A stretch of 64,000 nt of DNA from Hymenobacter cyanobacteriorum (GTDB taxonomy: Bacteria > Bacteroidota > Bacteroidia > Cytophagales > Hymenobacteraceae), in the NCBI RefSeq assembly GCF_022631375.1, contig NZ_JALBGC010000003.1, forward strand, positions 992,001-1,056,000. Direction: 5' to 3'. The translations under genes were made by a program, and so were the position numbers. The notes beneath the pieces are model-generated. The model ran no database searches. It was not told where the DNA came from and saw only the letters and a list, made by a program, of their open reading frames with translations. Position 1 is the first letter of the stretch. Every line of letters starts with the position of its first letter. Positions 19,001-27,112 of the stretch are shown one piece after another.

Positions 19001-20194
19001 GCTGCCGTAGGAATACACCCGCGCGTAGTAGGTCGCGCCCACGGTCAGGCCCGTTAGGTTCACCGTTTCGGTGCCAGCGTTGCCAGTAGCATCGGCGCAG
19101 CCAATCGTCACGCCGGGGCACGAGCCGCTGCGGATGTCCAGCACCGCGTCGAAGGCGGTGCCACCCGTCACGGCTACCGTGTGCACCGGGCTGGTGGCCA
19201 CAAAGCGGTACCACACGTCATCGTCCGACGAGCCCACGGCGCCCGAGCAGGTTGCCGGCCCAATCGACTGGGTGGCACCCACCGTTGTGCCATTCGTAGC
19301 CACGCACGTCGAGCCCGGTGTGAGCAGCGTGGCGGCCGAGCATTCGTTGTTGGCCACGCTGGACGGGGCCGTCGGCTCGAACCGGTACGTGCGGCCCGCG
19401 TCGGGACGCACGGTTTGGCGATAGTTCAGCGTGCTGCTGCTGTAGTACGAATCAATAGCGGAAGCCAGGTCCCAGGTTTGCGCTGAGCCCTTGATGAATA
19501 GCACCTCCTGCCCCGTGCTCGCGCCGCTGCCTTTGAGGCCCGCGCCCGAGGCCCGGAAGGCATCGGTGCCCGTGTTGTTTGCCGTGCAGGGGCCGTACAC
19601 CAGCTCCACGCGGTTGCTGCCCTCGTACAGTTTCACCTGAAAGCTGAACTGTGCGTACTGCACCGTGTTGGTCATCGCCTTGTCGCGCACGTTGGTCCAC
19701 TGAATGGTGCACACGCGGCTGCCCGTGCTGCCGCTGGTTTGCACGTAGTAGCCCGCGCCGCCCAGCCCGGCTTCGAGGTCACAGTTAAACGGAGCGATGA
19801 TGTTGACATCGGCCGCGTTGGTGCTGGCAAACACGTCGGCTCCCAGGTTGATTTCCGGCGTGAAAAACAGTGCCGGCGACGACGGGGCCGAACTGCCCAG
19901 CTTGATGAAGCCGTTGGTGTTCAACACAAACTGTGTGAACGAGCTGCCGTTGAACGCGAAGTTGAACCCAATGCTGGTGGCCGCCGAGTTGGCATCATCC
20001 GAGCTGGCCACGTTGATGAAGCTGCCCGTGCCCGCAATGCTGCTGAAGGTGCCGGCCACGTTGGTCGCGCCAGCCGAACTGTAGTTCAGCGACTGGCCGT
20101 GGGCGGTGGGGCTGTTCAGCGCTAAGCCGAGCACGCTGGCCGAAGCCAACGCCAGTCGCCGCGCCCAATTCCCCGAAAGTAAAGGTTGTTGCAT
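16019..20194 (-). CDS. secreted FN3-repeat protein with type IX sorting domain
   Basis: 1391 residues from the ATG at 20194; an in-frame TTG four codons upstream is less likely. Signal peptide ends near AHGQS. Next come a beta-rich adhesin-like domain (~35-270), a pre-peptidase-like domain (~280-410, WYRFVATSP and ATYYARVYSYG), a CARDB-like domain (~415-530) and a further beta domain. Seven fibronectin III repeats of ~88 residues follow (~680-1300), each starting near PC[VP]A and closing with TTCA/TNC, so most carry a Cys pair. The end (~1310-1391) has the sorting-domain pattern VYPNPAHRAFTL and TGLYVVRVQAG. It is probably exported by the type IX system and kept at the surface as an adhesin; a specific ligand cannot be inferred. 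Confidence 0.88.
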   Translation of the reverse strand: MQQPLLSGNWARRLALASASVLGLALNSPTAHGQSLNYSSAGATNVAGTFSSIAGTGSFINVASSDDANSAATSIGFNFAFNGSSFTQFVLNTNGFIKLGSSAPSSPALFFTPEINLGADVFASTNAADVNIIAPFNCDLEAGLGGAGYYVQTSGSTGSRVCTIQWTNVRDKAMTNTVQYAQFSFQVKLYEGSNRVELVYGPCTANNTGTDAFRASGAGLKGSGASTGQEVLFIKGSAQTWDLASAIDSYYSSSTLNYRQTVRPDAGRTYRFEPTAPSSVANNECSAATLLTPGSTCVATNGTTVGATQSIGPATCSGAVGSSDDDVWYRFVATSPVHTVAVTGGTAFDAVLDIRSGSCPGVTIGCADATGNAGTETVNLTGLTVGATYYARVYSYGSASTDAGTFSICVTGGGTANDAGVSAIYTLGQLPQLLATPHTVQAVVVNNGTAILNNLNVTLTVAGANTFTNTQTVASLAVGASTTVTFAAYPLTNAGTNNMTVRVPADGNTTNDVQTYTQVVSASRLAYVDGAQALNPTSVGVGVAGGVLAAKYTLPQPSRVTSITPTFVNAGTAGTTYQVRLYDATGTGGTPGTILYTSATQTRPSATASPTIAVPDVTVGNSFYVAIVELDNNLSLGYQVEDPLRPATFYFQGTSGAFTLINTTPLKTRLALEASVVPVPCVVATNLATSNVTPTGATVSFTPAAGATGYTLTITPQGGTATTQTATASPVTLTNLTPGTTYTVSLVTTCAASQVSTPITTTFTTPFPPCVAVTNLTASNLAPNSATLTFTAASGATSYTVTYTPQGGTAQTQTATGSPVNLASLIPGTLYTATITTSCAGNQNSPAASTTFTTPFPPCPAISGLAASNLTPNGATLTFTSAAGATGYTVTYTPQGGTAQTQTATGSPVTLANLIPGTLYTASVVTNCASNQASAAVTTTFTTPFPPCPAATGLAVGNITTTGASVSFTPAAGATGYTVTYTAQGGTAQTQTATGSPVTLAGLTPGTLYTVAITTNCTAGQTSPAASITFTTGTPCVAVTNLAAGSITTTGATLTFTAPAAGATSFTVAYTPAGGTTLTQTATGSPVVLAGLQPGTSYTATVTTNCGGGQTSPLASTTFTTTTPSCVAATSLAVGSISATAASVSFTPAAGATSYALTLTPQGGTATTQTVTASPVSLTNLTPGTAYTVSLVTTCAAGQTSPAVVTTFSTPAPAPTNAAAGSITATGATISFTPAAGATSYTVTYTPQGGTAATITATGSPVVLTGLASSKAYSVTIVANYPGGGTSAPLTVAFTTLTPTATREALAGGTLAVYPNPAHRAFTLSLLALGSTRTARVELLNALGQVVSTRVLALSTGGTRSQLDVADLPTGLYVVRVQAGTETATTRLVIE
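16300..18165 (-). repeat. seven tandem ~264-bp repeats encoding FN3 domains
   Basis: Seven consecutive units of ~88 codons share near-identical blocks such as GATGYTVTYTPQGGTAQTQ and ATGSPVTLANL. Units 2-4 are the most alike at protein level. The DNA repeats run in phase with the reading frame, so recombination would change the number of domains without breaking the gene. Confidence 0.85.
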
Positions 20195-20403
20195 AAAAAT
20201 GTACAAAGTGGAAAATGGAAAGCCCTTCGCGCACTATGCCGAAGTTATTATAGGTCGGAAAGTTAAGCCCGCGTTTTGCAAGCCGCCTAATCTGCGGGCT
20301 GTTATCCGGCCGGTTTGGAAAAATAATTTCTTGGATATTCAATTTAAAAAAACGCTGAACCTGGCAGTGGCCTTTGGTCGCGCCCCTCAGCCGGCTAAAA
20401 ACA

Positions 20404-20437
20404 GAAAGCCCCGCCAGTAGAAACTGGCGGGGCTTTC
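20404..20437 (-). terminator. terminator of ahcY
   Basis: Stem GAAAGCCCCGCCAGT with its complement, loop AGAA, 26 bases downstream of the ahcY stop on the minus strand. The 210 bases between it and the FN3 gene start hold that gene's promoter region; I see only a weak TAACTTCG box there. Confidence 0.8.
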
Positions 20438-20462
20438 GCTACCCGGTTGGGAGATTCGTCGC

Positions 20463-21779
20463 TTAGTAGCGGTACAAGTCCGACTTGAACGGACCTTCCA
20501 CCGGCACTTTGATGTAGTCGGCCTGCTTGGCGGTCAACTCGTCCAACTCCACGCCGATTTTGGCGAGGTGCAGGCGGGCCACCTTCTCGTCGAGGTGCTT
20601 GGGCAGGGTGTACACTTGGTTCTCGTACTGGTCGCCGCGCTCCCACAGCTCCAGCTGGGCCAGCGTCTGGTTGGTGAACGAGTTCGACATCACGAACGAG
20701 GGGTGGCCGGTGGCGCAGCCCAGGTTCACGAGGCGGCCTTCGGCCAGAATAATCACCTCTTTGCCTTCAATGGTGTAGATGTCTACCTGCGGCTTCACCG
20801 TGTCCTTGGTATGGCCGTAGTTGCCGTTCAGCCAGGCCATGTCAATCTCATCATCGAAGTGGCCGATGTTGCAGACAATGGCCTTGTCCTTCAGGGCACG
20901 GAAGTGCTCCTCGCGGATAATGTCGCAATTGCCGGTAGTGGTGATGACGATGTCGGCGCGCGGAATGGCGTTTTCCATCTTCTTCACCTCGAAGCCGTCC
21001 ATAGCTGCCTGCAGGGCACAGATGGGGTCAATTTCGGTCACAATCACGCGGGCGCCGGCGCCGCTCAGCGAAGCAGCGGTACCTTTTCCTACGTCGCCGT
21101 AGCCAGCCACCACGGCCACTTTGCCGGCCATCATCACGTCGGTTGCGCGACGGATGGCGTCCACGGCCGACTCTTTGCAGCCGTATTTGTTGTCGAATTT
21201 CGACTTCGTCACCGAGTCGTTCACGTTGATGGCGGGGAAGGGCAGGCTGCCGTTTTTCACGCGCTCATACAGGCGCAACACGCCGGTCGTCGTCTCTTCC
21301 GAAACGCCTTTGATGCCGGCGGCCAGCTCGGGGTAGCGGTCCAGCACCATGTTGGTGAGGTCGCCGCCGTCGTCCAGAATCATGTTCAGCGGCTGCCGGT
21401 CTTCGCCGAAAAACAGCGTCTGCTCAATGCACCAGTCAAACGAAGCCTCGTCCATTCCCTTCCAGGCATATACTGGGATGCCCGCGGCGGCAATGGCCGC
21501 TGCGGCGTGGTCCTGCGTCGAGAAGATGTTGCACGACGACCACGTCACTTCCGCGCCCAGCGCCGTGAGGGTCTCGATGAGCACCGCCGTCTGAATCGTC
21601 ATGTGCAGGCAGCCAGCAATGCGCGCGCCTTTGAAGGGCTGCGAAGCGCCGAATTCCGCGCGCAGGCTCATCAGGCCGGGCATTTCGGCCTCGGCGAGGC
21701 GGATTTCCTTCCGGCCCCATTCGGCCAGGCTCATGTCCTTCACTTTGTAAGGAACGTAGGTTTTCGTCGTGGTTTCCAA
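20463..21779 (-). CDS. ahcY: adenosylhomocysteinase
   Basis: 438 residues from a TTG start (21779). The protein carries the family hallmarks: [19 protein letters not shown], the NAD site [26 protein letters not shown] and the C-terminal lysine/tyrosine tail [18 protein letters not shown]. It hydrolyses S-adenosylhomocysteine to adenosine and homocysteine, relieving inhibition of methyltransferases; metK lies 4 kb away. I prefer TTG 21779 because homologs begin with a similar (M)[13 protein letters not shown] good promoter box (21818-21825) would start RNA after the only upstream ATG (21863), and that ATG lies in the neighbour's terminator. Confidence 0.96.
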   Translation of the reverse strand: METTTKTYVPYKVKDMSLAEWGRKEIRLAEAEMPGLMSLRAEFGASQPFKGARIAGCLHMTIQTAVLIETLTALGAEVTWSSCNIFSTQDHAAAAIAAAGIPVYAWKGMDEASFDWCIEQTLFFGEDRQPLNMILDDGGDLTNMVLDRYPELAAGIKGVSEETTTGVLRLYERVKNGSLPFPAINVNDSVTKSKFDNKYGCKESAVDAIRRATDVMMAGKVAVVAGYGDVGKGTAASLSGAGARVIVTEIDPICALQAAMDGFEVKKMENAIPRADIVITTTGNCDIIREEHFRALKDKAIVCNIGHFDDEIDMAWLNGNYGHTKDTVKPQVDIYTIEGKEVIILAEGRLVNLGCATGHPSFVMSNSFTNQTLAQLELWERGDQYENQVYTLPKHLDEKVARLHLAKIGVELDELTAKQADYIKVPVEGPFKSDLYRY

Positions 21780-21817
21780 CGGTATGCGGGTTAGTTGATT
21801 ATATCGCGTTGCAACTG

Positions 21818-21852
21818 CAAAGATACGCGGTTTGTTCGCCTGCGGGCACAAA
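21818..21852 (-). promoter_or_regulatory. promoter of ahcY
   Basis: On the minus strand TTTG, 23 bases, then TATCTTTG (21825 to 21818), matching the Bacteroidota -33/-7 pattern with slightly long spacing. It predicts RNA starting near 21811, about 30 bases before the TTG start codon. The -33 part overlaps the T run of the upstream gene's terminator. Confidence 0.6.
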
Positions 21853-21879
21853 AAAGCCCGCACCGGGTGGTGCGGGCCT
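21850..21879 (-). terminator. terminator of the DUF4397 lipoprotein gene
   Basis: On the minus strand GCCCGCACC, loop ACCC, GGTGCGGGC and then six T. It starts 40 bases after the lipoprotein stop codon. Confidence 0.85.
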
Positions 21880-21918
21880 TGCTATGCCAGGCAAACGGCC
21901 AAGCAAATGAGCGAAAGC

Positions 21919-22674
21919 TTAGTTATTCGCGATGATGACGGCTTGGAGCTGCTGCGCTGCTGGAACCCCGCTTCCGGCAATCCCTCGCACAACGACGGTA
22001 TATATCTTGCCGGATTCGAACGTTTTGCTGCCTGTGCCCGCCCCCGTGCCGTCGCCCACCATTGCTACCACTGGCGTGCGCGGAGCGGCGGCCGGTGTAA
22101 CGGATAAGCTAAGCGCCCCGGCGTTTACCACAACAAAGGCAGATGCCGTTCCAAAAGCCACATCAGTGGTCAGGTCGTTGGGAGTGCCGGTTGGCGTGGC
22201 CGCAGGAATTGATAGCCGGACCGGGGTAGCCGCCCCAACCCCCAAGTGCACCAGGCGCACCTTGGCGGTGCCCGCTGCCGGGGCCGTCAGGTCGTCGGGA
22301 ATGGCCAGCAACGAGGCGCTGCCGATGGTGGCCGTCGGCGAATAGGCAAATACCGAATAGTTCTGGCCCTTCGCCACGGCGACGGTCTGAGTCGACACCA
22401 CGGCCGAGCCATTGTTGATGCGAATGGTCGCATTTCCTGCGTTCACATTCGTGTAGGCAGTGCTTTGCCCGTAGTTGAGCTGTGCCACTTGCTGGTCGTT
22501 GGCAAAAGCAGTTATCTGCGTATTGGCGGCCGCAGCAGCGTGCGAAATCAGTACCCGGCCCTGGTCAACTGCGGGTGTAGGGGCGGGCGTATCGGTTTTG
22601 CTGCACGCGGCCAGCAGCACAGTGGCTGGCAACACGGCCAGCGCGGCGCGGCGAAAATAGGCGGAAGGATTCAT
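21919..22674 (-). CDS. DUF4397 lipoprotein
   Basis: 251 residues. The lipoprotein signal ends LLAAC (Cys24) followed by SKTDTPAPTPA, a short linker. The body matches DUF4397: RVLISHAAAAANTQITAF then KVRLVHLGVGAATPVRLSI, two related beta-rich halves. The function of the domain is unknown; such proteins are exported and membrane-anchored, often on the cell surface. It is a single gene with its own terminator. Confidence 0.82.
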   Translation of the reverse strand: MNPSAYFRRAALAVLPATVLLAACSKTDTPAPTPAVDQGRVLISHAAAAANTQITAFANDQQVAQLNYGQSTAYTNVNAGNATIRINNGSAVVSTQTVAVAKGQNYSVFAYSPTATIGSASLLAIPDDLTAPAAGTAKVRLVHLGVGAATPVRLSIPAATPTGTPNDLTTDVAFGTASAFVVVNAGALSLSVTPAAAPRTPVVAMVGDGTGAGTGSKTFESGKIYTVVVRGIAGSGVPAAQQLQAVIIANN

Positions 22675-22791
22675 GAATAAGGACAGACTAAGGTGAAATC
22701 AACCACGCCGAAAGACATCAGCTGGTTGGCACTGAACGTGCAAGCGGCCGGGTAGGTTGAGCCACCCCCACATAAAGCCGCTTACGGCGGG

Positions 22792-22823
22792 TTGGCATAG
22801 CTCCCGGTCGGTGCCTATCTTTG
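22792..22823 (+). promoter_or_regulatory. promoter of the exported protein gene at 22829
   Basis: TTG (22792-22794) then 21 bases then TATCTTTG (22816-22823), a full match to the phylum's consensus. The ATG follows only 5 bases after the box, so the transcript would have almost no leader. Confidence 0.6.
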
Positions 22824-22828
22824 TTCCT

Positions 22829-23458
22829 ATGCATCAAGGTTCAGGGGTTTTGCCACGGGCGTGGCGTTTGCGGGCAGGATTGGTTCTTGCTTTGGCCAGT
22901 TTCTCGGGAGTTTCAGCTTTCGCCCAGCAGGCCCCGGAGGCTCCTGCCACCATTCGCCTGCTGCCTGAGGATGCCCAACGGGGCCTCAACGGCCACCAGC
23001 AGAACTTTTACTACCTGCCACCCGGCGTAGAAGGCGAAAACTATGTGAACGCCGGCTTTTTCGGGCAGAAGCTGCGCCCGCTGCTGGCCGGCAACCAGGA
23101 AGCCCTCGACCAACTCGACCTGTACAAGCGCCAGAAAACCCAGTTTCTGATTGACCGCATCGTGGCTGTGGGCTCGTTTGGCCTCTATGGCCAGCAGATT
23201 TTTGCGCACGGCGACCGCCAGTATTTCGATGGCGCTACCCAGCAGGTAGCCGCTGGCGTGTTTGTGGCCAGTTTGGTTGCCACGCTTTTCATCAACCGCA
23301 ACACCAACAGCTATTTCCAGCGAGCGGTAGGAGCCTACAACGGCACCAACCACGGCGGCCACGGAGCCGTGTGGCCCCGCCTGCGCCCCGACGGCCTCGA
23401 AGTAGGCCAGCTGCGCTCGGGCCAGCCCACACTAGGCCTGCACTGGGCGGTGCGCTAA
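22829..23458 (+). CDS. small exported protein of unknown function
   Basis: 209 residues. The ATG at 22829 is followed by a basic region and a hydrophobic core (AGLVLALASFSGVSAFAQQ) that reads as a signal peptide. A second hydrophobic stretch (VAAGVFVASLVATLFI) occurs near residue 148. I do not recognise a domain. An upstream in-frame start at 22757 is rejected because it would be encoded across the promoter. It precedes the methyltransferase gene by 34 bases and may be co-transcribed with it. Confidence 0.6.
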   Translation: MHQGSGVLPRAWRLRAGLVLALASFSGVSAFAQQAPEAPATIRLLPEDAQRGLNGHQQNFYYLPPGVEGENYVNAGFFGQKLRPLLAGNQEALDQLDLYKRQKTQFLIDRIVAVGSFGLYGQQIFAHGDRQYFDGATQQVAAGVFVASLVATLFINRNTNSYFQRAVGAYNGTNHGGHGAVWPRLRPDGLEVGQLRSGQPTLGLHWAVR

Positions 23459-23492
23459 GCTAAGCGCTGCGTTTTTCCGTATAGTCTCCGCA

Positions 23493-24704
23493 ATGGACTA
23501 CCCCTTGCCCGAAGCGGCCCGGCGGTACGTGGCCGCGCACCTGCACGACGACCCCGCCCACCTGGCCCTCCAAGCCCGCCGCCACCCCGGCCTGCCCGTG
23601 CCCGAACTCGTGCGCCAGATTCAGGCCCGCCAGAAAGCCCGCGCCAAACTGCCCTCCTGGGCCGACAATCCCGAGCTGATTTTTCCGCCCGCGCTCTCGG
23701 TCGAACAGGCCTCGTCGGCGCGCACGGCTGCCTTCAAGGCTGGGCTGGTGGGCGGCGCGCGCCTGGCCGACCTTACCGGTGGTTTCGGGGCCGACTCGGC
23801 TGCCTTTGCCGCTCGCGTGGCACAGGTCGACTACGTGGAGCGCAACCCGGCCCTGGCCGAAGTGGTGCGCTACAACTTCGGCCAGCTTGGACTTGAGAAC
23901 GTGGCCGTGCACGCAGCTGATGCCGTGGCTTTTCTGAAGGAAAGCCCGCACCACTACGACTGGCTCTACCTCGACCCGGCCCGGCGCGACACGGCCGCCC
24001 GCAAAATTTTTCTGCTGCGCGACTGCGAGCCCGACGTAGTGAAGCTATTGCCCCTGCTGCTGCACAAGGCCGACAAAGTGCTGCTCAAAACTTCCCCCAT
24101 GCTCGACATTGAGCACGCTGTGCAGGGCCTGGGCCACGTGCGCCGGCTCTGGGTGGTGGCCGTGGATAACGAGGTGAAGGAAGTGCTCTACGAGCTGGGC
24201 CAGGAGCCCGCCGTCGACCCTGAGCGCTACGCCCTGAACCTGCGCCGCGACGGTACGCAGCAGGAGTTTCGCCTCAACCGCGCCCGCGAGGCCCGCGCTA
24301 CCCCGCGCTACGCCGAGGCCCAGCAGTACCTCTATGAGCCCAACGCGGCCGTGCTCAAAGCCGGGGCATTTCGCAGCATCGGCACCGCTTTCGAGTTGCT
24401 GAAGCTGCATCAGCACAGCCACTTGTATACCTCAGATGTGCTGCGGCTTGATTTTCCGGGGCGCGTCTTCAAAATTCTGGCCGTGGAGAAAGCCGATGCC
24501 GTGGCCCTGAAGGCTCACCTCGGTCCCGAGGCCCGGGCGCACGTTACCACCCGCAACTTTCCCGATTCGGTGGCCGACTTCCGGCGGCGCACGGGTATTC
24601 GCGAGGGCGGCGAGGTCTACCTGTTTGCCACCACCGACCTGCGCGGCCGCCCCGTGGTGCTGGTGTGCGAAAAGCTGACGCCGCCGGTGCAGACTGCTGA
24701 ATAA
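23493..24704 (+). CDS. class I SAM-dependent methyltransferase, THUMP-like
   Basis: 403 residues. The SAM-binding motif I is ADLTGGFGADS (~residue 92), followed by the acidic YVERNPAL and the catalytic-loop-like YLDPARRD. The C-terminal ~110 residues fit the THUMP-like/ferredoxin-like domain seen in Bacteroidota homologs (RVFKILAVEKADAVALKAHL, TRNFPDSVADFRRRTGI). The family is thought to act on RNA, but the target is unknown. Standard start, normal composition. Confidence 0.82.
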   Translation: MDYPLPEAARRYVAAHLHDDPAHLALQARRHPGLPVPELVRQIQARQKARAKLPSWADNPELIFPPALSVEQASSARTAAFKAGLVGGARLADLTGGFGADSAAFAARVAQVDYVERNPALAEVVRYNFGQLGLENVAVHAADAVAFLKESPHHYDWLYLDPARRDTAARKIFLLRDCEPDVVKLLPLLLHKADKVLLKTSPMLDIEHAVQGLGHVRRLWVVAVDNEVKEVLYELGQEPAVDPERYALNLRRDGTQQEFRLNRAREARATPRYAEAQQYLYEPNAAVLKAGAFRSIGTAFELLKLHQHSHLYTSDVLRLDFPGRVFKILAVEKADAVALKAHLGPEARAHVTTRNFPDSVADFRRRTGIREGGEVYLFATTDLRGRPVVLVCEKLTPPVQTAE

Positions 24705-24801
24705 TTGGCATCAACTCGCACAAATCCGGCGGCTGGCGGTTGAGGCAGGAATGGATGCGCTTGAATTCAGGCGTGCCGCATACTTTATTCTGTTGGAGGT
24801 A

Positions 24802-25536
24802 ATGCGTTTTACTGATAAAATCTGCGTCGTCACGGGCGGTACTTCCGGCATTGGCCGGGCCACCTGCGTGCGGCTGGCGGCCGAAGGCGGCACCGTTGCC
24901 GTGTTGGGCCGCGACCGCGCCGACGGACTCGAAACCGTCCGAATTATAGCCAAGGCCGGCGGCAAGGCGGTTTTCCTGTCCTGCGACTTGATGAAACCAC
25001 GCGCCATTACCACCACCGTGCACAAGGTACTGGCCAAATACCACCGCATCGACGTGCTGGTGGCTGACGCCGCCATGATGACCTTCGACAAACTAATCGA
25101 CCTGCCCCTGCCCAAGTGGGACGAGCTGATGCTCGTGAACCTGCGCTCGCTGGTGCAGCTCACGCAGCTCTGTCTGCCGCACATGCCCTCGGGCAGCGCC
25201 ATTGTGGCCATCAGTTCGGTGCACGCCTACCAAACTACCGCCAACGTGGTGCCCTACGCCACCAGCAAGGGCGGCCTCGAAGCCTTCGTGCGCGGCCTCA
25301 GCATTGAACTCGACCGCAAGCAGACGCGCATCAACGCCGTAGCCCCCGGGGCCGTGGACACGCCCATGCTCTGGAGCAACCCCAACGTGGAAAACGGCAC
25401 CGAACAAATCGACCGAGCCACCGTGGGTACCCCCGAGGAACTGGCCGCTGCCATTGCCTTCATGGCTTCGGCTGAGGCCAGCTTTGTGCACGGTACCACG
25501 CTGGTGGTAGATGGTGGCCGGCTGGCGCAACTGTAG
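24802..25536 (+). CDS. SDR family oxidoreductase
   Basis: 244 residues. The Rossmann motif TGGTSGIGRAT (residues ~9-19), catalytic Ser in AISSVHAY, Tyr-x3-Lys as YATSK and the C-terminal VVDGG give a classical short-chain dehydrogenase. The usual NNAG after strand 4 is replaced by ADAAM, so cofactor-loop packing may differ. The substrate is unknown. The ATG at 24802 is preceded by GGAGGT, an unusually clear ribosome-binding site for this phylum; an upstream in-frame ATG (24751) would add 17 non-conserved residues. Confidence 0.9.
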   Translation: MRFTDKICVVTGGTSGIGRATCVRLAAEGGTVAVLGRDRADGLETVRIIAKAGGKAVFLSCDLMKPRAITTTVHKVLAKYHRIDVLVADAAMMTFDKLIDLPLPKWDELMLVNLRSLVQLTQLCLPHMPSGSAIVAISSVHAYQTTANVVPYATSKGGLEAFVRGLSIELDRKQTRINAVAPGAVDTPMLWSNPNVENGTEQIDRATVGTPEELAAAIAFMASAEASFVHGTTLVVDGGRLAQL

Positions 25537-25642
25537 TATGGCAACGCAGTAGAGCGCAGCAATTGTGCTCCGTCAGATTCTCCACTTGGAAGCTAACGCG
25601 CCAAAGTAGCCAGCTCATTACTGCTAATAGCCCGAATTTCCG

Positions 25643-25650
25643 TAGTTTTG
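25643..25650 (+). promoter_or_regulatory. -7 box of metK
   Basis: TAGTTTTG fits TAnnTTTG. Upstream, TTA at 25618-25620 is the nearest -33 candidate (22 bases). RNA would start near 25656, giving a leader of about 67 bases that contains a GC-rich hairpin. Confidence 0.5.
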
Positions 25651-25660
25651 TACCGCGCCC

Positions 25661-25695
25661 GCCCGCCGGTTTCGGCCCGGCGGGCGCTTGTTTTT
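25661..25695 (+). terminator. terminator-like hairpin in the metK leader
   Basis: GCCCGCCGG (25661-25669) and CCGGCGGGC (25677-25685) form a 9-bp GC-only stem with a 7-base loop, followed by GCTTGTTTTT. It lies between the predicted promoter and the metK ATG, where a terminator would act as an attenuator. Confidence 0.5.
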
Positions 25696-25722
25696 ATCTA
25701 TTCCGCCCTTTTCGCGCTTTTC

Positions 25723-26985
25723 ATGCCCTATCTGTTCACTTCCGAATCGGTTTCGGAAGGCCATCCCGATAAAGTTGCCGACCAGATTTCCGACGCCATT
25801 CTCGACGAGTACCTGCGCCAGGACCCCACCAGCAAAGTAGCCTGCGAAACCCTCGTAACGACCGATTTTGCCCTGGTCGCTGGCGAAATCAAATCGAAAG
25901 CCCACGTCGATGCCGAGCCTATCGTGCGCGAAACCATCCGCCGCATCGGCTACGACAAGCCCGAGTACCTCTTCAACGCCGACACCTGCGAGGTGATGAA
26001 CCGCCTGCACGAGCAGTCGCCCGACATCAACCAGGGTGTGGAGCGCGCCAAGGACGAAGACCAGGGCGCCGGCGACCAGGGCATGATGTTCGGCTACGCC
26101 AGCCACGAAACGGCCAACTACATGCCGCTGGCCCTCGACCTCTCGCACCGCTTGTTGCAGGAGTTGGCCGCCATTCGCCGCGAGAAGACGGACATGCCCT
26201 ACCTGCGCCCCGATGCCAAAAGCCAGGTCACCATCCGCTACTCCGATGACCATAAGCCCGAAGCCATCGATACCATCGTTATCAGCACCCAGCACGACGA
26301 GTTTGATGCCTCGGAGAGCGTGATGCTGGATAAGATTAAAGCCGACGTGCTGGCCGTCCTCATCCCACGCGTGAAAGCCGGCCTGAGCGCCGACGTGCAA
26401 GCCCTGTTCACCGACCAGATTACCTACCACATCAACCCCACGGGCAAGTTCGTTATCGGCGGCCCGCACGGCGATTCCGGCCTCACCGGCCGCAAAATCA
26501 TCGTCGATACCTACGGCGGCAAGGGCGCCCACGGCGGTGGCGCCTTCTCGGGCAAAGACTCGTCGAAAGTTGACCGCTCGGCTGCTTACGCCGCTCGCCA
26601 CATCGCCAAAAACCTGGTGGCCGCCGGCGTGGCCGACCAGGCCCTGGTGCAAGTCGCCTACGCCATCGGCGTGGCCCAGCCCGTTGGCGTGTTCGTGACG
26701 ACCTACGGCACCATCAAGGCTAAAAACGCTGCTGGCCAGCCCCTGACCGACGGCGAAGTAGCCGAGAAGGTGAACAAGCTGTTCGACCTGCGCCCCTACG
26801 CCATCGTGAAGCGCTTCGGCCTGCAGAACCCCATTTTCGCCCAAAGCGCCGCTTATGGCCACATGGGCCGCCAGCCCGGCACCGTGAACGTGGTGATGCC
26901 CAACGGCGAAACCAAAACCTTCGAAACCTTCACTTGGGAAAAGCTAGACTACGTGCCCCAGATTAAGGCCGAGTTTGGCTTGTAA
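25723..26985 (+). CDS. metK: S-adenosylmethionine synthetase
   Basis: 420 residues. All signatures are present: MPYLFTSESVSEGHPDKVADQ at the N-terminus, GAGDQGMMFGYA (the methionine/ATP loop), GGPHGDSGLTGRKIIVDTYG and the phosphate-binding GGGAFSGKDSSKVDRS. It makes SAM from methionine and ATP. The start is the ATG at 25723, which matches the conserved N-terminus; frames upstream belong to the leader. It is followed by a terminator shared with the convergent hpf gene. Confidence 0.98.
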   Translation: MPYLFTSESVSEGHPDKVADQISDAILDEYLRQDPTSKVACETLVTTDFALVAGEIKSKAHVDAEPIVRETIRRIGYDKPEYLFNADTCEVMNRLHEQSPDINQGVERAKDEDQGAGDQGMMFGYASHETANYMPLALDLSHRLLQELAAIRREKTDMPYLRPDAKSQVTIRYSDDHKPEAIDTIVISTQHDEFDASESVMLDKIKADVLAVLIPRVKAGLSADVQALFTDQITYHINPTGKFVIGGPHGDSGLTGRKIIVDTYGGKGAHGGGAFSGKDSSKVDRSAAYAARHIAKNLVAAGVADQALVQVAYAIGVAQPVGVFVTTYGTIKAKNAAGQPLTDGEVAEKVNKLFDLRPYAIVKRFGLQNPIFAQSAAYGHMGRQPGTVNVVMPNGETKTFETFTWEKLDYVPQIKAEFGL

Positions 26986-27008
26986 TTAGCTTTAAGCCAT
27001 CAGCTACT

Positions 27009-27107
27009 AGCTGTTAGCTTCTGGTTGATTCAACCTGAAAAAAAGCCCCGCCTGATAAATTCAGGCGGGGCTTTTTTTCAGGTTGAATCAACCAGAAGCT
27101 AACAGCT
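27009..27107. terminator. bidirectional terminator within a perfect 47-bp inverted repeat
   Basis: 27009-27055 and 27061-27107 are exact reverse complements over 47 bases, around the 5-base loop TAAAT. The inner part (AAAAAAAGCCCCGCCTGA) is an ordinary terminator stem for metK and hpf. The outer ~29 bp (starting AGCTGTTAGCTTCTGG) are additional and perfectly matched. Confidence 0.9.
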
Positions 27108-27112
27108 GAAAT

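Noticed and set aside
20568..21794. 408-codon open frame antisense to ahcY
   Set aside because: Shadow of a clearly identified gene; no domain or promoter supports it.
22011..22025. tRNA T-loop-like GGATTCGAACG
   Set aside because: It lies within the DUF4397 coding sequence and no cloverleaf can be formed around it.
25651..25722. SAM riboswitch in the metK leader
   Set aside because: The leader is too short and lacks the known SAM riboswitch cores; only a single GC hairpin is seen. Kept as a possible attenuator instead.
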